From the NCBI RefSeq assembly GCF_015291725.1, contig NZ_CP030038.1:2593001-2657000 (forward strand): 64,000 nt of DNA. Reading direction: 5' to 3'. This DNA is from Bradyrhizobium sp. CCBAU 51765. GTDB lineage: Bacteria > Pseudomonadota > Alphaproteobacteria > Rhizobiales > Xanthobacteraceae. The position numbers were made by a program, and so were the translations under genes. This document shows positions 8,704-16,777 of this stretch, in pieces (position 1 is the first letter of the stretch; each line of letters begins with the position of its first letter). Under the pieces are notes generated by a model. That model made no database searches, was not told the origin of the DNA, and saw nothing but the letters and a program-made list of their open reading frames with translations.

Positions 8704-9660
8704 CTAGTCCTTGTCCTTATCCAGGCGCGCAAGGAAGTCGCGAACGAGCGCGGCGATTTCGTCGGCGGCTTCATCCAGCGCGAAGTGGCCCGCCTCCAGG
8801 ATGTGAACCTCGGCATCCGGCACATCGTCGCGATAGGCTGTGGCGCCGGCGACGGTGAAAGACGGATCGTATTTGCCCCAGACCACCAGCGTCGGCGGCC
8901 GCATCTTGCGCAACCAGTCCTGCCATTTGGGATAGGAGGCGACGTTGGTCCGGTAATCCAGGAACAGCGTGGCCTGGATCTCGGCCTGGCCGGGACGCGT
9001 CAGGAACGCGTATTCGTCGCCCCACGTGTCGGGGTCGTAGCGTTCGGGGTGCGGACTAGAGCCGAGATGCCGCTGACGCGTCGCCGCCAGCGAGGTGAAA
9101 TTGGCCTTGAGCGCCTCGAGCTCGTGTGCCGGGTCGGCCCAGTACCTGCGACGCGCTTCCCAGAGCGGGCTCAAGCCCTGCTCGTGCGACACCGCATTCT
9201 GGATGATGATTCCGCGGACACGTTCGGAATGCGCCAGCGCCATGCGGAAGCCGACAGGACCGCCGTAGTCCTGCATGAACAGAACATATTTGCCGAGACC
9301 GAGCTTCGTCGTGAGCTCTCCGATCACGCCGGCGATGTTGTCGAACGTATAGGTGAAAGCGGACGGCGGCGGCGCGCTGCTGTTGCCGAAGCCGGGATAA
9401 TCAGGTGCGATCACGTGATATCTGTCGGCGAGCAGCGGCAGCAGAGGCTCCCACATCCGCGACGAGGAGGGGAAGCCATGCAGGAGCAGCACGGTCGGCG
9501 CGTCGGCGGGGCCGGCCTCGCGGTAGAAGATCTCGAGGCCCTGGATATTGACGGTGTGATAGCTGATCGAACGCCGGCTCGATCGCAGGTCTTGTGCCGA
9601 GGCGTGCGCAGTCGCGCAGGCCAGGGCTGCCGAGAGTGCAAGGGTAGCTGGAACCTTCAT
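8704..9660 (-). CDS. exported alpha/beta hydrolase (epoxide hydrolase/dehalogenase-like)
   Basis: A 318-residue protein with a Sec signal peptide (MKVPATLALSAALACATAHASAQ), so probably periplasmic. The alpha/beta-hydrolase core shows the oxyanion HGFP at 61-64, an Asp nucleophile in FMQDYGG (Asp131), an acid in WGKYDPSF and the catalytic His in EAGHFALDE. An Asp nucleophile in a Q-D-Y-G-G elbow points to epoxide hydrolase or haloalkane dehalogenase rather than an esterase; the substrate is unknown. The start at 9660 has GGAG upstream, and an in-frame start further out would disrupt the signal peptide. It is preceded at 9733-9747 by the CTAAC-type repeats and converges with paralogue 1. Confidence 0.85.
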   Translation of the reverse strand: MKVPATLALSAALACATAHASAQDLRSSRRSISYHTVNIQGLEIFYREAGPADAPTVLLLHGFPSSSRMWEPLLPLLADRYHVIAPDYPGFGNSSAPPPSAFTYTFDNIAGVIGELTTKLGLGKYVLFMQDYGGPVGFRMALAHSERVRGIIIQNAVSHEQGLSPLWEARRRYWADPAHELEALKANFTSLAATRQRHLGSSPHPERYDPDTWGDEYAFLTRPGQAEIQATLFLDYRTNVASYPKWQDWLRKMRPPTLVVWGKYDPSFTVAGATAYRDDVPDAEVHILEAGHFALDEAADEIAALVRDFLARLDKDKD

Positions 9661-9732
9661 GTCATTGCTCCGATGGCACACGTCGTTGGTTGCTCGTTCG
9701 TGCAATCTGCACCCGATGGCGTCTGTTGGCTC

Positions 9733-9747
9733 GTTATGTATTGTTAG
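9733..9747 (-). promoter_or_regulatory. two direct repeats, 10-bp spacing (site b)
   Basis: GTTAT (9733) and GTTAG (9743) are 10 bp apart. Towards the hydrolase gene this reads CTAAC-N5-ATAAC, 73 bp before its ATG. A 20-base comparison with the site before the epoxide hydrolase gene (15318 on) gives 17 identical bases. Confidence 0.6.
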
Positions 9748-9790
9748 GCGTTGAGGGCAGAGTGGTCGCCGCTCCCGCGGGTGCTCGTCT

Positions 9791-10498
9791 CTACTCGAAG
9801 ACGGCGTCGAAGATCTCGACGTCCATCAGCACGGGCCTGGCGATGACCGTTCCATCAGGCTGCAGCGCCTGCATGCGTCGAAGTGTCGGCACGACGATGC
9901 CGCAGAAGCTGTCATGAGCCCATGAGAAGTGTGCAACCTTGTTTCCGAAGAGATCGTGGTCCGTCCGCCGTTGCAGGGCGCTCTCGTCGAAATAGAAGAT
10001 CTGTTCAGGCGCAAGCGTGATGAGGTGTGGGGGGAACTGTGCCCGGAGCCGCCGCCACGTCTCGGCGCCCTCACGCCAGGGCGCCAGCTCCTCCACCGCG
10101 ACATCGGGATGGGCGAGCAGGAACGGGCTGGTCAGATAGTTCCAGATCGCGACGCCGCAGAAGAACACCAGATGCAGTTCGTCCGCAAGGGCGGGCGAGC
10201 CGGGCTCGGTCAACGCGAGGCTCGGGTTGCGCCAGCTCCGCAGAACTTCACCATCCAGGCTCTCGATCGTGATCGCGTCGGGTTGAAAGGAGCCGGAGTG
10301 TTCGCCCCCGGTGATGCCGGTGAACCGGAGCGATTGCGCGCGGGTCGAGCCTTCCGCGGTCACGTCCTTGAATTCCTGGGCATGTCCCGCGCTGGAGAAC
10401 AACGACCCGCCAACGGAAAGGTGGAGCGTAAACCGGTTCAGGCTGTTCCAGTGGGCCAAGCCGCCGCTGGCATCCATTACGTCGTCAAGAAGCGCCAT
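9791..10498 (-). CDS. conserved hypothetical protein
   Basis: A 235-residue protein without signal peptide or membrane segment. It contains protein-like conserved-looking strings (WNYLTSPFLL, QIFYFDESALQRRTDHD, FPPHLITLAPEQIF, VPTLRRMQALQPDG) that I associate with uncharacterised actinobacterial and rhizobial proteins; the beta-rich pattern is compatible with a lipid- or ligand-binding half-barrel, but this is a guess. The start at 10498 is preceded by GGCGGGAC. CTAAC repeats at 10558-10582 lie 60 bp upstream. It lies between an exported hydrolase and regulator paralogue 2, all on the minus strand, so it is probably part of the same response. Confidence 0.7.
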   Translation of the reverse strand: MALLDDVMDASGGLAHWNSLNRFTLHLSVGGSLFSSAGHAQEFKDVTAEGSTRAQSLRFTGITGGEHSGSFQPDAITIESLDGEVLRSWRNPSLALTEPGSPALADELHLVFFCGVAIWNYLTSPFLLAHPDVAVEELAPWREGAETWRRLRAQFPPHLITLAPEQIFYFDESALQRRTDHDLFGNKVAHFSWAHDSFCGIVVPTLRRMQALQPDGTVIARPVLMDVEIFDAVFE

Positions 10499-10557
10499 GT
10501 CCCGCCATATCCACCTTGAAGTGTCGCCACCATGGCGGGGCGCAGGCGGCTTGGCGT

Positions 10558-10582
10558 GTTAGAAGTTGTTAGGAGTTGCGAG
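10558..10582 (-). promoter_or_regulatory. direct repeats, 10-bp spacing (site c)
   Basis: GTTAG begins at 10558 and 10568, with a degenerate third unit GCGAG at 10578. Towards the downstream hypothetical gene this reads CTAAC-N5-CTAAC, ending 60 bp before its ATG. Confidence 0.6.
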
Positions 10583-10616
10583 CAGGCAGTTTGGCGGTAT
10601 GCCGTTGAAGATGCTG

Positions 10617-13460
10617 TCAATTCAGCGTGCCCAGCAACTCCCTTGCGGCGACCAGATCGCGGGTCTGGAGCCCCTCCTGGTAGCGCGCGACGAGCGGGGC
10701 GAGCAAGTCGCGTGCGTCGCCGGCCTTTCCGGCCTCGCGCCAGATGCGGCCGAGGCTGATCGCACCCCGGAGCTCCCAGCCGACTGCGCATTGGCGCTGC
10801 GACAGATCGAGCGATTGGCGCAAGCAGCTCTCGGCCTCCACCGCGCTGCCCGACCGGGCGAGGATGTCGCCCTTGATCCTGAGCATCTCCGGCATGTCGA
10901 AGGACTCTCCATGATCGGGAATCTGGGCGATCGCCTCGTTGATCGTCCGCAAGGCTTCGTCGGGCTGATTCTGGGACGCGAGACCCTCCGCGAGCGTCGT
11001 CGCGAACACGGTCGTCATGATCCGGTGCCGGGCCGCGTGCAACGTGGCCTGACTGCGGCGAAGGTGCTCGACGCCTGCGGCAACGTCGCCGCGGCGCAGC
11101 AGCAGCTCGCCCTTCTGGCCGATGCCGACCGCGTGATAGGGCCCGAGGAAGTGCCGCGCCGAATGGTCGATCAGCCGCTCGATCAGGATTTCGGCGTTGT
11201 CCCAGTCGCCGACCCAGAGGAACACGTAAATCGTCCAGATCAGGGAGATGCCGAGGGTCAGCGGCTGTTCGAGCAGCTCGGCCTCGCGAACCGTGTATCT
11301 GGCGGCCTCGATCGCACGCTCGGGCCGGCCGGTGAGCCAGAGTCCGCGCGCCAGCGCCACCAGCGCGACGATGCGGTCGTCATAGCCGAGATGGCCGATG
11401 TTCAGCCGTTGCGAGCCGGGATTGTGCACCATCGCGCTCTCGCAGAACCGAACCGCCTTGTCCTGGTTGCCGATCAGATGGTGCGCCACGCCCAGCATCC
11501 ATTCGACGTTCAGCGTGGCGGTGGGATCGTTCAGCTTTCGCGCGACGCTCTCGCCCTGTTCGCCGATTCCGAGCGCGCCGTGAAAATCTCCGACCCTGGT
11601 CAGGTAGATGTGCAATCCGCGCAGCAGCCAGAGCTGCCAGTGCAGGTCCTCGAGTTCCCGGGCAAGCTGGAGACTGCGCGTGAATGCCGACCGGACCCCT
11701 TCGGTATTGCCCTGCGTGAACATCACGGAGACGCCGAGCGCGGCCTGCAAGGTCATCTCCTTCCGGCTGTCCGCGGCGCGCGCATCCGGCGAGGCCAGCG
11801 CCTGCCGGGTCCAGCGGTAGCATTCCGTCAGCAAGGTCAGTTCGAGGAAGAACTGCGCGGCCGAGGCCGCCAGATCGACGCCGATCGTCCGGTCGCCGCT
11901 CTCCGAAAAGCTGAAGGTCAGCGCGGCCCTGACATTTGGCAAATGGTCGGCATAGGGAAGGAAGCCGCCCGCGCTCTGCATGCTCGTGGATTTGAGGGCA
12001 ATGTCGTGCAGCAAGTCGCGGATATATTCGGCGTGGGCGCGCGCGACGCGGTCCGCTTCCCCGTTCTCGACGAGCTTGTCCGCGACGAAGGCGCGGGTGG
12101 TGTCGAGCAGGCGGTAGCGCAGCCGCCGCTCCGCGGGCGAGGTCGCGATCAGGGATTTGGACAGCAGGTTCGAAATCGCCTCGACGGCTTCGGGCTCGCC
12201 GATCCCCTGGCAGGACGCGACGGCAAGCGCGGCCTCCAGCGTGAACGGCCCGACGAACACCGACAGGCCGCGCAGCGTTGCGCTTTCGGCCGGCGGCAGC
12301 AGGTCGTAGCTCCAGGCCAGCGCCGCGCTCAAGGTTTGATGCCGCGGAATTGCGGTACGCCGCCCCCGCCACAGCAGCGAGAAGCGGCTGTCCAGCAGCG
12401 AGGCGGTGCCGGCAATGCCATAGGCGTTCACACGTCCGGCCGCGAGCTCGATCGCGAGCGCAATGCCGTCCAGTCGCCGGCAGATCTCGGCGACGAGCGG
12501 CGCATCCTCGTCGCGGAGTTCGAACTCGCTCAAGCTCTCGGCAATGCGTTCCACGAAGAGCTGACTTGCGGGATAGGCAAGGATGTCGGCGATGCCGAGG
12601 CCGTCGCGCTCCGGCGGGCAATCCAGCGGAAACAACCGATGGATGCGTTCACCGTCGGCGCGAAAGGATTCCCGGCTGGTGGCCAGGATATGCAGCTGCG
12701 GCGCCTCGCGGACGAGCCGCTCGGCCAAAGGGGCGAGTTCGTCGAGGATGTGCTCGCAACTGTCGAACACCAGCAGGATCCGCCGGTTGCGCAGGACCGT
12801 CAGCAGGCCCGGTATCGGGTCCTCGGAATTGACGGTCAGGCCCAGCGCGGCCGCAATGGTTCCGGGGACGAGCCGGGTATCGGTCAGCGCGCCGAAATCG
12901 ACGAAGCACACCTGGCCGTCGAAGGCCGCGAGCTCGCCCTGCGCCACGGCGAGTGCGACCGACGTCTTGCCGATCCCGCCGGGGCCGACGATGGTGACGA
13001 AGCGATGCTGGGCAAGCTCGGCGGAGATTCTCTCGACCGCATCGTCCCGGCCGATCATCTTCGCGAGCGGCGAGGGCAGCGAGGGGGACGAAGCGGCGGG
13101 CGGGCTCGTCCCGCTCTCCGATGCTGCGGGCCGGAGCAGCGGAGCCGTGAAGCAATAGCCGCGTCCCGGGACGTTGACGACGTAGCGGGAGCCTTCGCCC
13201 GCATCGCCCAAGGCCTTGCGCAGCGTCGTGATGTGGAAGCGCAGGCTGCCTTCGTCCACGTTCACGTCGGCCCAGATGCGCTTGATCAGCTCCCGCTTGT
13301 CAATGACCTCTCCGGCACGCTCCGCGAGAAAAATGAGAATGTCGAGCGCACGGCCGCCGAGGGGAAGCGGGGCGCCGTCCTTTTCCAACAGCCGCGATTT
13401 CACGAACAGGCGAAACGGCCCGAAGGCAATGACCGAATCCTGCTCGTTGGTGTCCGGCAC
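10617..13460 (-). CDS. winged-helix/STAND ATPase transcriptional regulator (paralogue 2)
   Basis: A 947-residue regulator with the same plan as paralogue 1. Residues about 12-108 are an OmpR-type winged helix (FGPFRLFVKSRLLEKDG, GSLRFHITTLRKALGD, GRGYCFTAP). An ATPase has Walker A GPGGIGKTS near residue 160, Walker B ILLVFDSCEH, sensor ATSRESF and LDGIALAIELAAGRV. A helical repeat tail runs to the end. It has no phospho-receiver domain, so control would be by ligand and nucleotide. It is divergent from the histidine kinase/epoxide hydrolase gene series (327 bp between starts) and follows the hypothetical-protein gene in the same direction. An 18-bp element 61 bp upstream is shared with paralogue 3. 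A 978-codon frame on the opposite strand is only its GC shadow. Confidence 0.92.
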   Translation of the reverse strand: MPDTNEQDSVIAFGPFRLFVKSRLLEKDGAPLPLGGRALDILIFLAERAGEVIDKRELIKRIWADVNVDEGSLRFHITTLRKALGDAGEGSRYVVNVPGRGYCFTAPLLRPAASESGTSPPAASSPSLPSPLAKMIGRDDAVERISAELAQHRFVTIVGPGGIGKTSVALAVAQGELAAFDGQVCFVDFGALTDTRLVPGTIAAALGLTVNSEDPIPGLLTVLRNRRILLVFDSCEHILDELAPLAERLVREAPQLHILATSRESFRADGERIHRLFPLDCPPERDGLGIADILAYPASQLFVERIAESLSEFELRDEDAPLVAEICRRLDGIALAIELAAGRVNAYGIAGTASLLDSRFSLLWRGRRTAIPRHQTLSAALAWSYDLLPPAESATLRGLSVFVGPFTLEAALAVASCQGIGEPEAVEAISNLLSKSLIATSPAERRLRYRLLDTTRAFVADKLVENGEADRVARAHAEYIRDLLHDIALKSTSMQSAGGFLPYADHLPNVRAALTFSFSESGDRTIGVDLAASAAQFFLELTLLTECYRWTRQALASPDARAADSRKEMTLQAALGVSVMFTQGNTEGVRSAFTRSLQLARELEDLHWQLWLLRGLHIYLTRVGDFHGALGIGEQGESVARKLNDPTATLNVEWMLGVAHHLIGNQDKAVRFCESAMVHNPGSQRLNIGHLGYDDRIVALVALARGLWLTGRPERAIEAARYTVREAELLEQPLTLGISLIWTIYVFLWVGDWDNAEILIERLIDHSARHFLGPYHAVGIGQKGELLLRRGDVAAGVEHLRRSQATLHAARHRIMTTVFATTLAEGLASQNQPDEALRTINEAIAQIPDHGESFDMPEMLRIKGDILARSGSAVEAESCLRQSLDLSQRQCAVGWELRGAISLGRIWREAGKAGDARDLLAPLVARYQEGLQTRDLVAARELLGTLN

Positions 13461-13520
13461 TGGCCAACAATTCCAATCAATGAGCTGAAGTGTGCAATTT
13501 GATTACCAGATCGAGACGTT

Positions 13521-13538
13521 CAGTAAACCGGCCGAAAG
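13521..13538 (-). promoter_or_regulatory. 18-bp element shared with paralogue 3 upstream region
   Basis: cagtaaaccggccgaaag here and cagtaaactggccgaaag at 22269-22286 differ at one base. Each starts 61-65 bp upstream of the ATG of a STAND regulator gene. It is a promoter or autoregulatory candidate. Confidence 0.5.
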
Positions 13539-13694
13539 TGGCGAAATCGCGTGGCCGACCGCCGATCGCACTGGGACGTGTGTCGCAAATTTTGCTTAAA
13601 CGCGAGCGGCTTACGACGCGACTGCGACAATTCGTCAGCGCGCCTGACCCTCGGGGCAGGCGTGTCCGCTGCGCGATCGCGGGCGCCGCCGATC

Positions 13695-13719
13695 ATAACA
13701 GAATCTTGCAACGTCTAAC
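13695..13719 (+). promoter_or_regulatory. direct repeats on a 10-bp grid (site e)
   Basis: ATAAC at 13695 and CTAAC at 13715 are 20 bp apart, with a degenerate CTTGC at 13705 between them. The orientation is towards the histidine kinase gene, whose ATG lies 69 bp further on. Confidence 0.45.
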
Positions 13720-13787
13720 GGGCAAAACGCGCGCGACGCATCCACTATAGCCTTCGAGTGAGATCCTGTTTCAACGGGGAGGCCATG

Positions 13788-14456
13788 ATGTCCGGTATCG
13801 GCGCTAGAGTGAACGACCACGTCGTTCGACCTCAACTCGTCGCCAGTCTCGATGATCAGTCGCGTGACTGGGAACTCGTGCTGCGGGAGTCCCACCATCG
13901 CATGAAGAACACGCTGACGCTGCTCGGTGCGTCAGTCCGCCGCGACTTCACGCGCGCGAGTAAGAGGGATGTGTCGCTGGCGGTGGACCGCCTCGAGCGG
14001 CGCATCGTCGCCTTCGGCCGGCTCTATCAGCTTCTGTCCGACAACGACGATCCATCGGCCATCGCGGTGGAGCCGTTCTTCGAAAAGCTGTGCGGAGCCC
14101 TCTCCGAAGCGGTGCTGGAGCCGGCAGGCATCCGCTGCGAAGCCGCGATCGAGAGCGGCAGGCTGCCGGCCGCTCAATGTCACCGGCTCGCGCTGATGCT
14201 CACCGAGCTGGTCACGAACGCGGCGAAGCACGCTTTCCCGAACCGAAGCGATGCGCTGATCCGCATCGAATTGGCGAACCGCGACGGCGCCTGGTTCTGC
14301 ACGGTGGCCGACAACGGCATCGGTGCGACCGGCCCGCTTCAGGGCACCGGCAGCCGGATTCTCGAAGGGCTCGCACGCAGCATCCACGCGCGGTTGCATG
14401 GTGAGGCGGGGCAGGGCGGCACGCGGGTGACGATCGTGATGCCGACTGTCGCATGA
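13788..14456 (+). CDS. sensor-less histidine kinase (HisKA_2 type)
   Basis: A 222-residue soluble kinase made only of the dimerisation/phosphoacceptor part (ESHHRMKNTLTLLGASVRR, phospho-His in HHRMKN) and the ATPase part (N-box ELVTNAAKHAF, G1 box DNGIGATGP, then GTGSRILEGL). This is the HisKA_2/HWE group common in alphaproteobacteria. There is no PAS, GAF or membrane input domain and no response regulator nearby. A GGGGAGG ribosome site precedes tandem ATGs at 13785 and 13788; the second has the better spacing. It opens a plus-strand series running to msrA and is preceded by repeat site e. It may sense through a partner or act as an orphan in the general stress response; neither is shown. 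Confidence 0.85.
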   Translation: MSGIGARVNDHVVRPQLVASLDDQSRDWELVLRESHHRMKNTLTLLGASVRRDFTRASKRDVSLAVDRLERRIVAFGRLYQLLSDNDDPSAIAVEPFFEKLCGALSEAVLEPAGIRCEAAIESGRLPAAQCHRLALMLTELVTNAAKHAFPNRSDALIRIELANRDGAWFCTVADNGIGATGPLQGTGSRILEGLARSIHARLHGEAGQGGTRVTIVMPTVA

Positions 14457-14501
14457 AGCCCTTCCATATATGCAACCGCGTCTCACATCAGGGAGTTCGA
14501 C

Positions 14502-15191
14502 ATGACCGCCATCGAAATCGATCGCGAAACCGGAGCCAGGCCCTCGACATCGCGCAGCGTTGACCTGAAGCTCGAGGTCGTCGTGATCCCCGTGTCCGAC
14601 GTCGACCGTGCCAAGGCGTTCTACGCCCGCCTCGGCTGGCGACTCGACGCCGATTTTTCGTCAGGCGAGGACTGGCGCGTGATCCAGTTCACGCCGCCGG
14701 GCTCGGCCTGCTCGGTGATCTTCGGCAGGAACGTGACGGCCGCAGCGCCCGGCTCAGTGCGAGGCCTGTACCTGATCGTCTCCGATCTGGAGGTCGCCCG
14801 GCAGGACCTGCTCGACCGCGGCATCGACGTCAGCGAGCCATTTCACGGTGGCGGCGACGTTCATGCCGGGCCCGATGAGCCGTATCTCTTCGGCAGCGTT
14901 CGAGTCGGCGGTGCCGATCCGAAACGCGGCAGCTACAGTTCATTCGCATCGTTCAGCGACCCTGACGGCAATGGCTGGCTGTTTCAGGAGGTCACGACGC
15001 GACTGCCCGGGCGCATCGCGGGCGGCGCCACGACATTCGCGTCGACGACCGATCTGGCGGCGGCGCTGTGCCGAGCGGCGACCGCGCATGGCGAGCACGA
15101 GACGCGGACCGGCGGACACGACGAGAATTGGGCGGACTGGTACGCCGACTATATCGTCCGCGAGCAGGCCGGCCAGCCGCTGCCGTCGTGA
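14502..15191 (+). CDS. VOC (glyoxalase/bleomycin-resistance fold) protein
   Basis: A 229-residue protein. The N-terminal 150 residues form a vicinal-oxygen-chelate domain (VVVIPVSDVDRAKAFYARLGWRLDADF ... GLYLIVSDLEVARQDLLDRG ... FASFSDPDGNGWLFQEV). The remaining 75 residues are polar, end in ENWADWYADYIVREQAG and are not recognised. VOC enzymes include glyoxalases, dioxygenases and resistance proteins, and a specific reaction cannot be assigned. Ribosome site CAGGGAG precedes ATG 14502. It lies between the kinase and the epoxide hydrolase in what looks like a detoxification gene series. Confidence 0.85.
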   Translation: MTAIEIDRETGARPSTSRSVDLKLEVVVIPVSDVDRAKAFYARLGWRLDADFSSGEDWRVIQFTPPGSACSVIFGRNVTAAAPGSVRGLYLIVSDLEVARQDLLDRGIDVSEPFHGGGDVHAGPDEPYLFGSVRVGGADPKRGSYSSFASFSDPDGNGWLFQEVTTRLPGRIAGGATTFASTTDLAAALCRAATAHGEHETRTGGHDENWADWYADYIVREQAGQPLPS

Positions 15192-15307
15192 ATTGCAGGC
15201 CAGCCCGCTCCCGACTTTGGCCGACACGGCGCGCGATGACTGACCTCGTCGCGCGCCGTGCCGCATCGACATCGCGTGTTCTGTTTCATCGCGCGGACTC
15301 GCAAGGG

Positions 15308-15332
15308 CTAACGAGGCCTAACAAGCCATAAC
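15308..15332 (+). promoter_or_regulatory. three direct repeats, 10-bp spacing (site d)
   Basis: CTAAC at 15308, CTAAC at 15318 and ATAAC at 15328 are exactly 10 bp apart, 100 bp before the ATG of the epoxide hydrolase gene and pointing towards it. This is the cleanest example of the motif in the window. Confidence 0.65.
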
Positions 15333-15431
15333 GAGCAAATCGGACTTGCCCGCGTCAATCTCTGCACAGAACGAACCGATGTGCCGCTCTCGGACCCGAT
15401 CCGGGCACCGGTCGAAGCAAGGGAGATCCAA

Positions 15432-16745
15432 ATGACGACGCAAGTCCGCACCGACATCCTCAACCCCGATCGGCGTCAATTGCTGAGCCAGGCCGCGATG
15501 GGCGCGGTTGCCGCCAGCGTGTCGAGCCTGCTGCCGCTGCAGCCGGCGAGGGCGGCTGCGAACGGCACGATCCGCCCGTTCCACGTGAACGTGCCCGAGG
15601 CGGACCTGCTCGACCTCCGCCGTCGTCTCGCGGCCAGCCGCTGGCCGGATCGCGAGATCGTCACCGATCAATCGCAGGGCGTGCAACTGAGGACGGTGCA
15701 GGAGCTGGTGCGCTACTGGCAGAGCGACTACGACTGGCGCAAGATCGAAGCGCGGCTGAACGCTCTGCCGCAATTCGTCACCGACATCGACGGCGTCGAC
15801 ATCCATTTCATTCACGTCCGCTCGCGGCACGAGAATGCGCTGCCGATGATCGTCACGCATGGCTGGCCCGGCTCGATCATCGAGCAGATGAAGATCGTCG
15901 GCCCGCTCACCGATCCGACCGCGCACGGCGCCGGCGCCACGGACGCGTTCGATCTGGTGATCCCCTCGCTCCCCGGCCACGGCTTCTCGGGCAAGCCGAC
16001 GGAGCTCGGCTGGGATCCCCGGCGCATCGCGCGCGCCTGGATCGTGCTGATGAAGCGGCTCGGCTACAGCCGCTATGTCGCGCAAGGCGGCGATTGGGGC
16101 AATGCCGTCACCGAGCAGATGGCGCTGATCGCACCGCCCGAGCTGCTCGGCATCCACACCAACATGCCCGCGACCGTGCCCGACGACATCGCCAGGGCGC
16201 TTCAGCCGGGCGGAGTGCGGCCGCCGGATCTCTCGACCGACGAGCGCATCGCCTACGACCAGCTCGACGATTTCTACAAGCATGGTCTCGGCTACGCGAT
16301 CGAGATGTCGAACCGGCCGCAGACGCTCTACGGCCTCGTGGATTCGCCCGCGGGTCTCGCCTCCTGGATGCTCGACCACGACGCACGCAGTGCCGCAATG
16401 ATCGCGCGCGTTTTCGACGGCAAGACCGAAGGTCTGTCACGGGACGATGTGATCGACAACATCACGCTCTATTGGCTCACCAACACCGCGGTGTCGTCGG
16501 CGCGGCTCTATTGGGAGAACAAGCTGGTGTTCTTCGCGCCCAAGCACGTCAGGATACCGGTCGCTGTGAGCGTCTTCCCGGACGAGATCTACGCCGCGCC
16601 GCGGAGCTGGGCCGAGAAGGCCTATCCCAGGCTGATCCACTACAGTCGTCTCGACAAGGGTGGACATTTCGCTGCCTGGGAGCAACCCGCGCTGTTCTGT
16701 GCGGAGATGCGCACCGCGTTCCGTCCGCTGCGGCAATCGATCTGA
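15432..16745 (+). CDS. Tat-exported epoxide hydrolase (EHN domain family)
   Basis: A 437-residue protein. It has a twin-arginine signal (RRQLLSQAAMGAVAAS after Arg14-Arg15), the epoxide-hydrolase N-terminal domain (RPFHVNVPEADLLDLRRRL) and an alpha/beta-hydrolase core with oxyanion HGWPGS, nucleophile Asp221 in GGDWGN and catalytic His in KGGHFAAWEQP. Family members resemble microsomal epoxide hydrolase and open epoxides to diols; export would place this one in the periplasm. GGGAG precedes ATG 15432. Repeat site d lies 100 bp upstream. A 33-bp gap leads to the crotonase gene, so the two are probably cotranscribed. Confidence 0.9.
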   Translation: MTTQVRTDILNPDRRQLLSQAAMGAVAASVSSLLPLQPARAAANGTIRPFHVNVPEADLLDLRRRLAASRWPDREIVTDQSQGVQLRTVQELVRYWQSDYDWRKIEARLNALPQFVTDIDGVDIHFIHVRSRHENALPMIVTHGWPGSIIEQMKIVGPLTDPTAHGAGATDAFDLVIPSLPGHGFSGKPTELGWDPRRIARAWIVLMKRLGYSRYVAQGGDWGNAVTEQMALIAPPELLGIHTNMPATVPDDIARALQPGGVRPPDLSTDERIAYDQLDDFYKHGLGYAIEMSNRPQTLYGLVDSPAGLASWMLDHDARSAAMIARVFDGKTEGLSRDDVIDNITLYWLTNTAVSSARLYWENKLVFFAPKHVRIPVAVSVFPDEIYAAPRSWAEKAYPRLIHYSRLDKGGHFAAWEQPALFCAEMRTAFRPLRQSI

Positions 16746-16777
16746 AGCGCGAACACATGCATCAGGGAGTACAAGAG

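Noticed and set aside
10566..13502. 978-codon open frame on the plus strand opposite regulator paralogue 2
   Set aside because: Arg/Gln/Gly-rich shadow in GC-rich DNA; the minus-strand frame has all domain motifs.
13490..13750. 86-codon plus-strand frame upstream of the histidine kinase
   Set aside because: Basic, not protein-like, and it overlaps the regulatory elements described at 13521 and 13695.
16094..16777. Extension of the crotonase frame into the epoxide hydrolase gene
   Set aside because: It is out of frame with the epoxide hydrolase and Arg-rich; ATG 16778 has a ribosome site.
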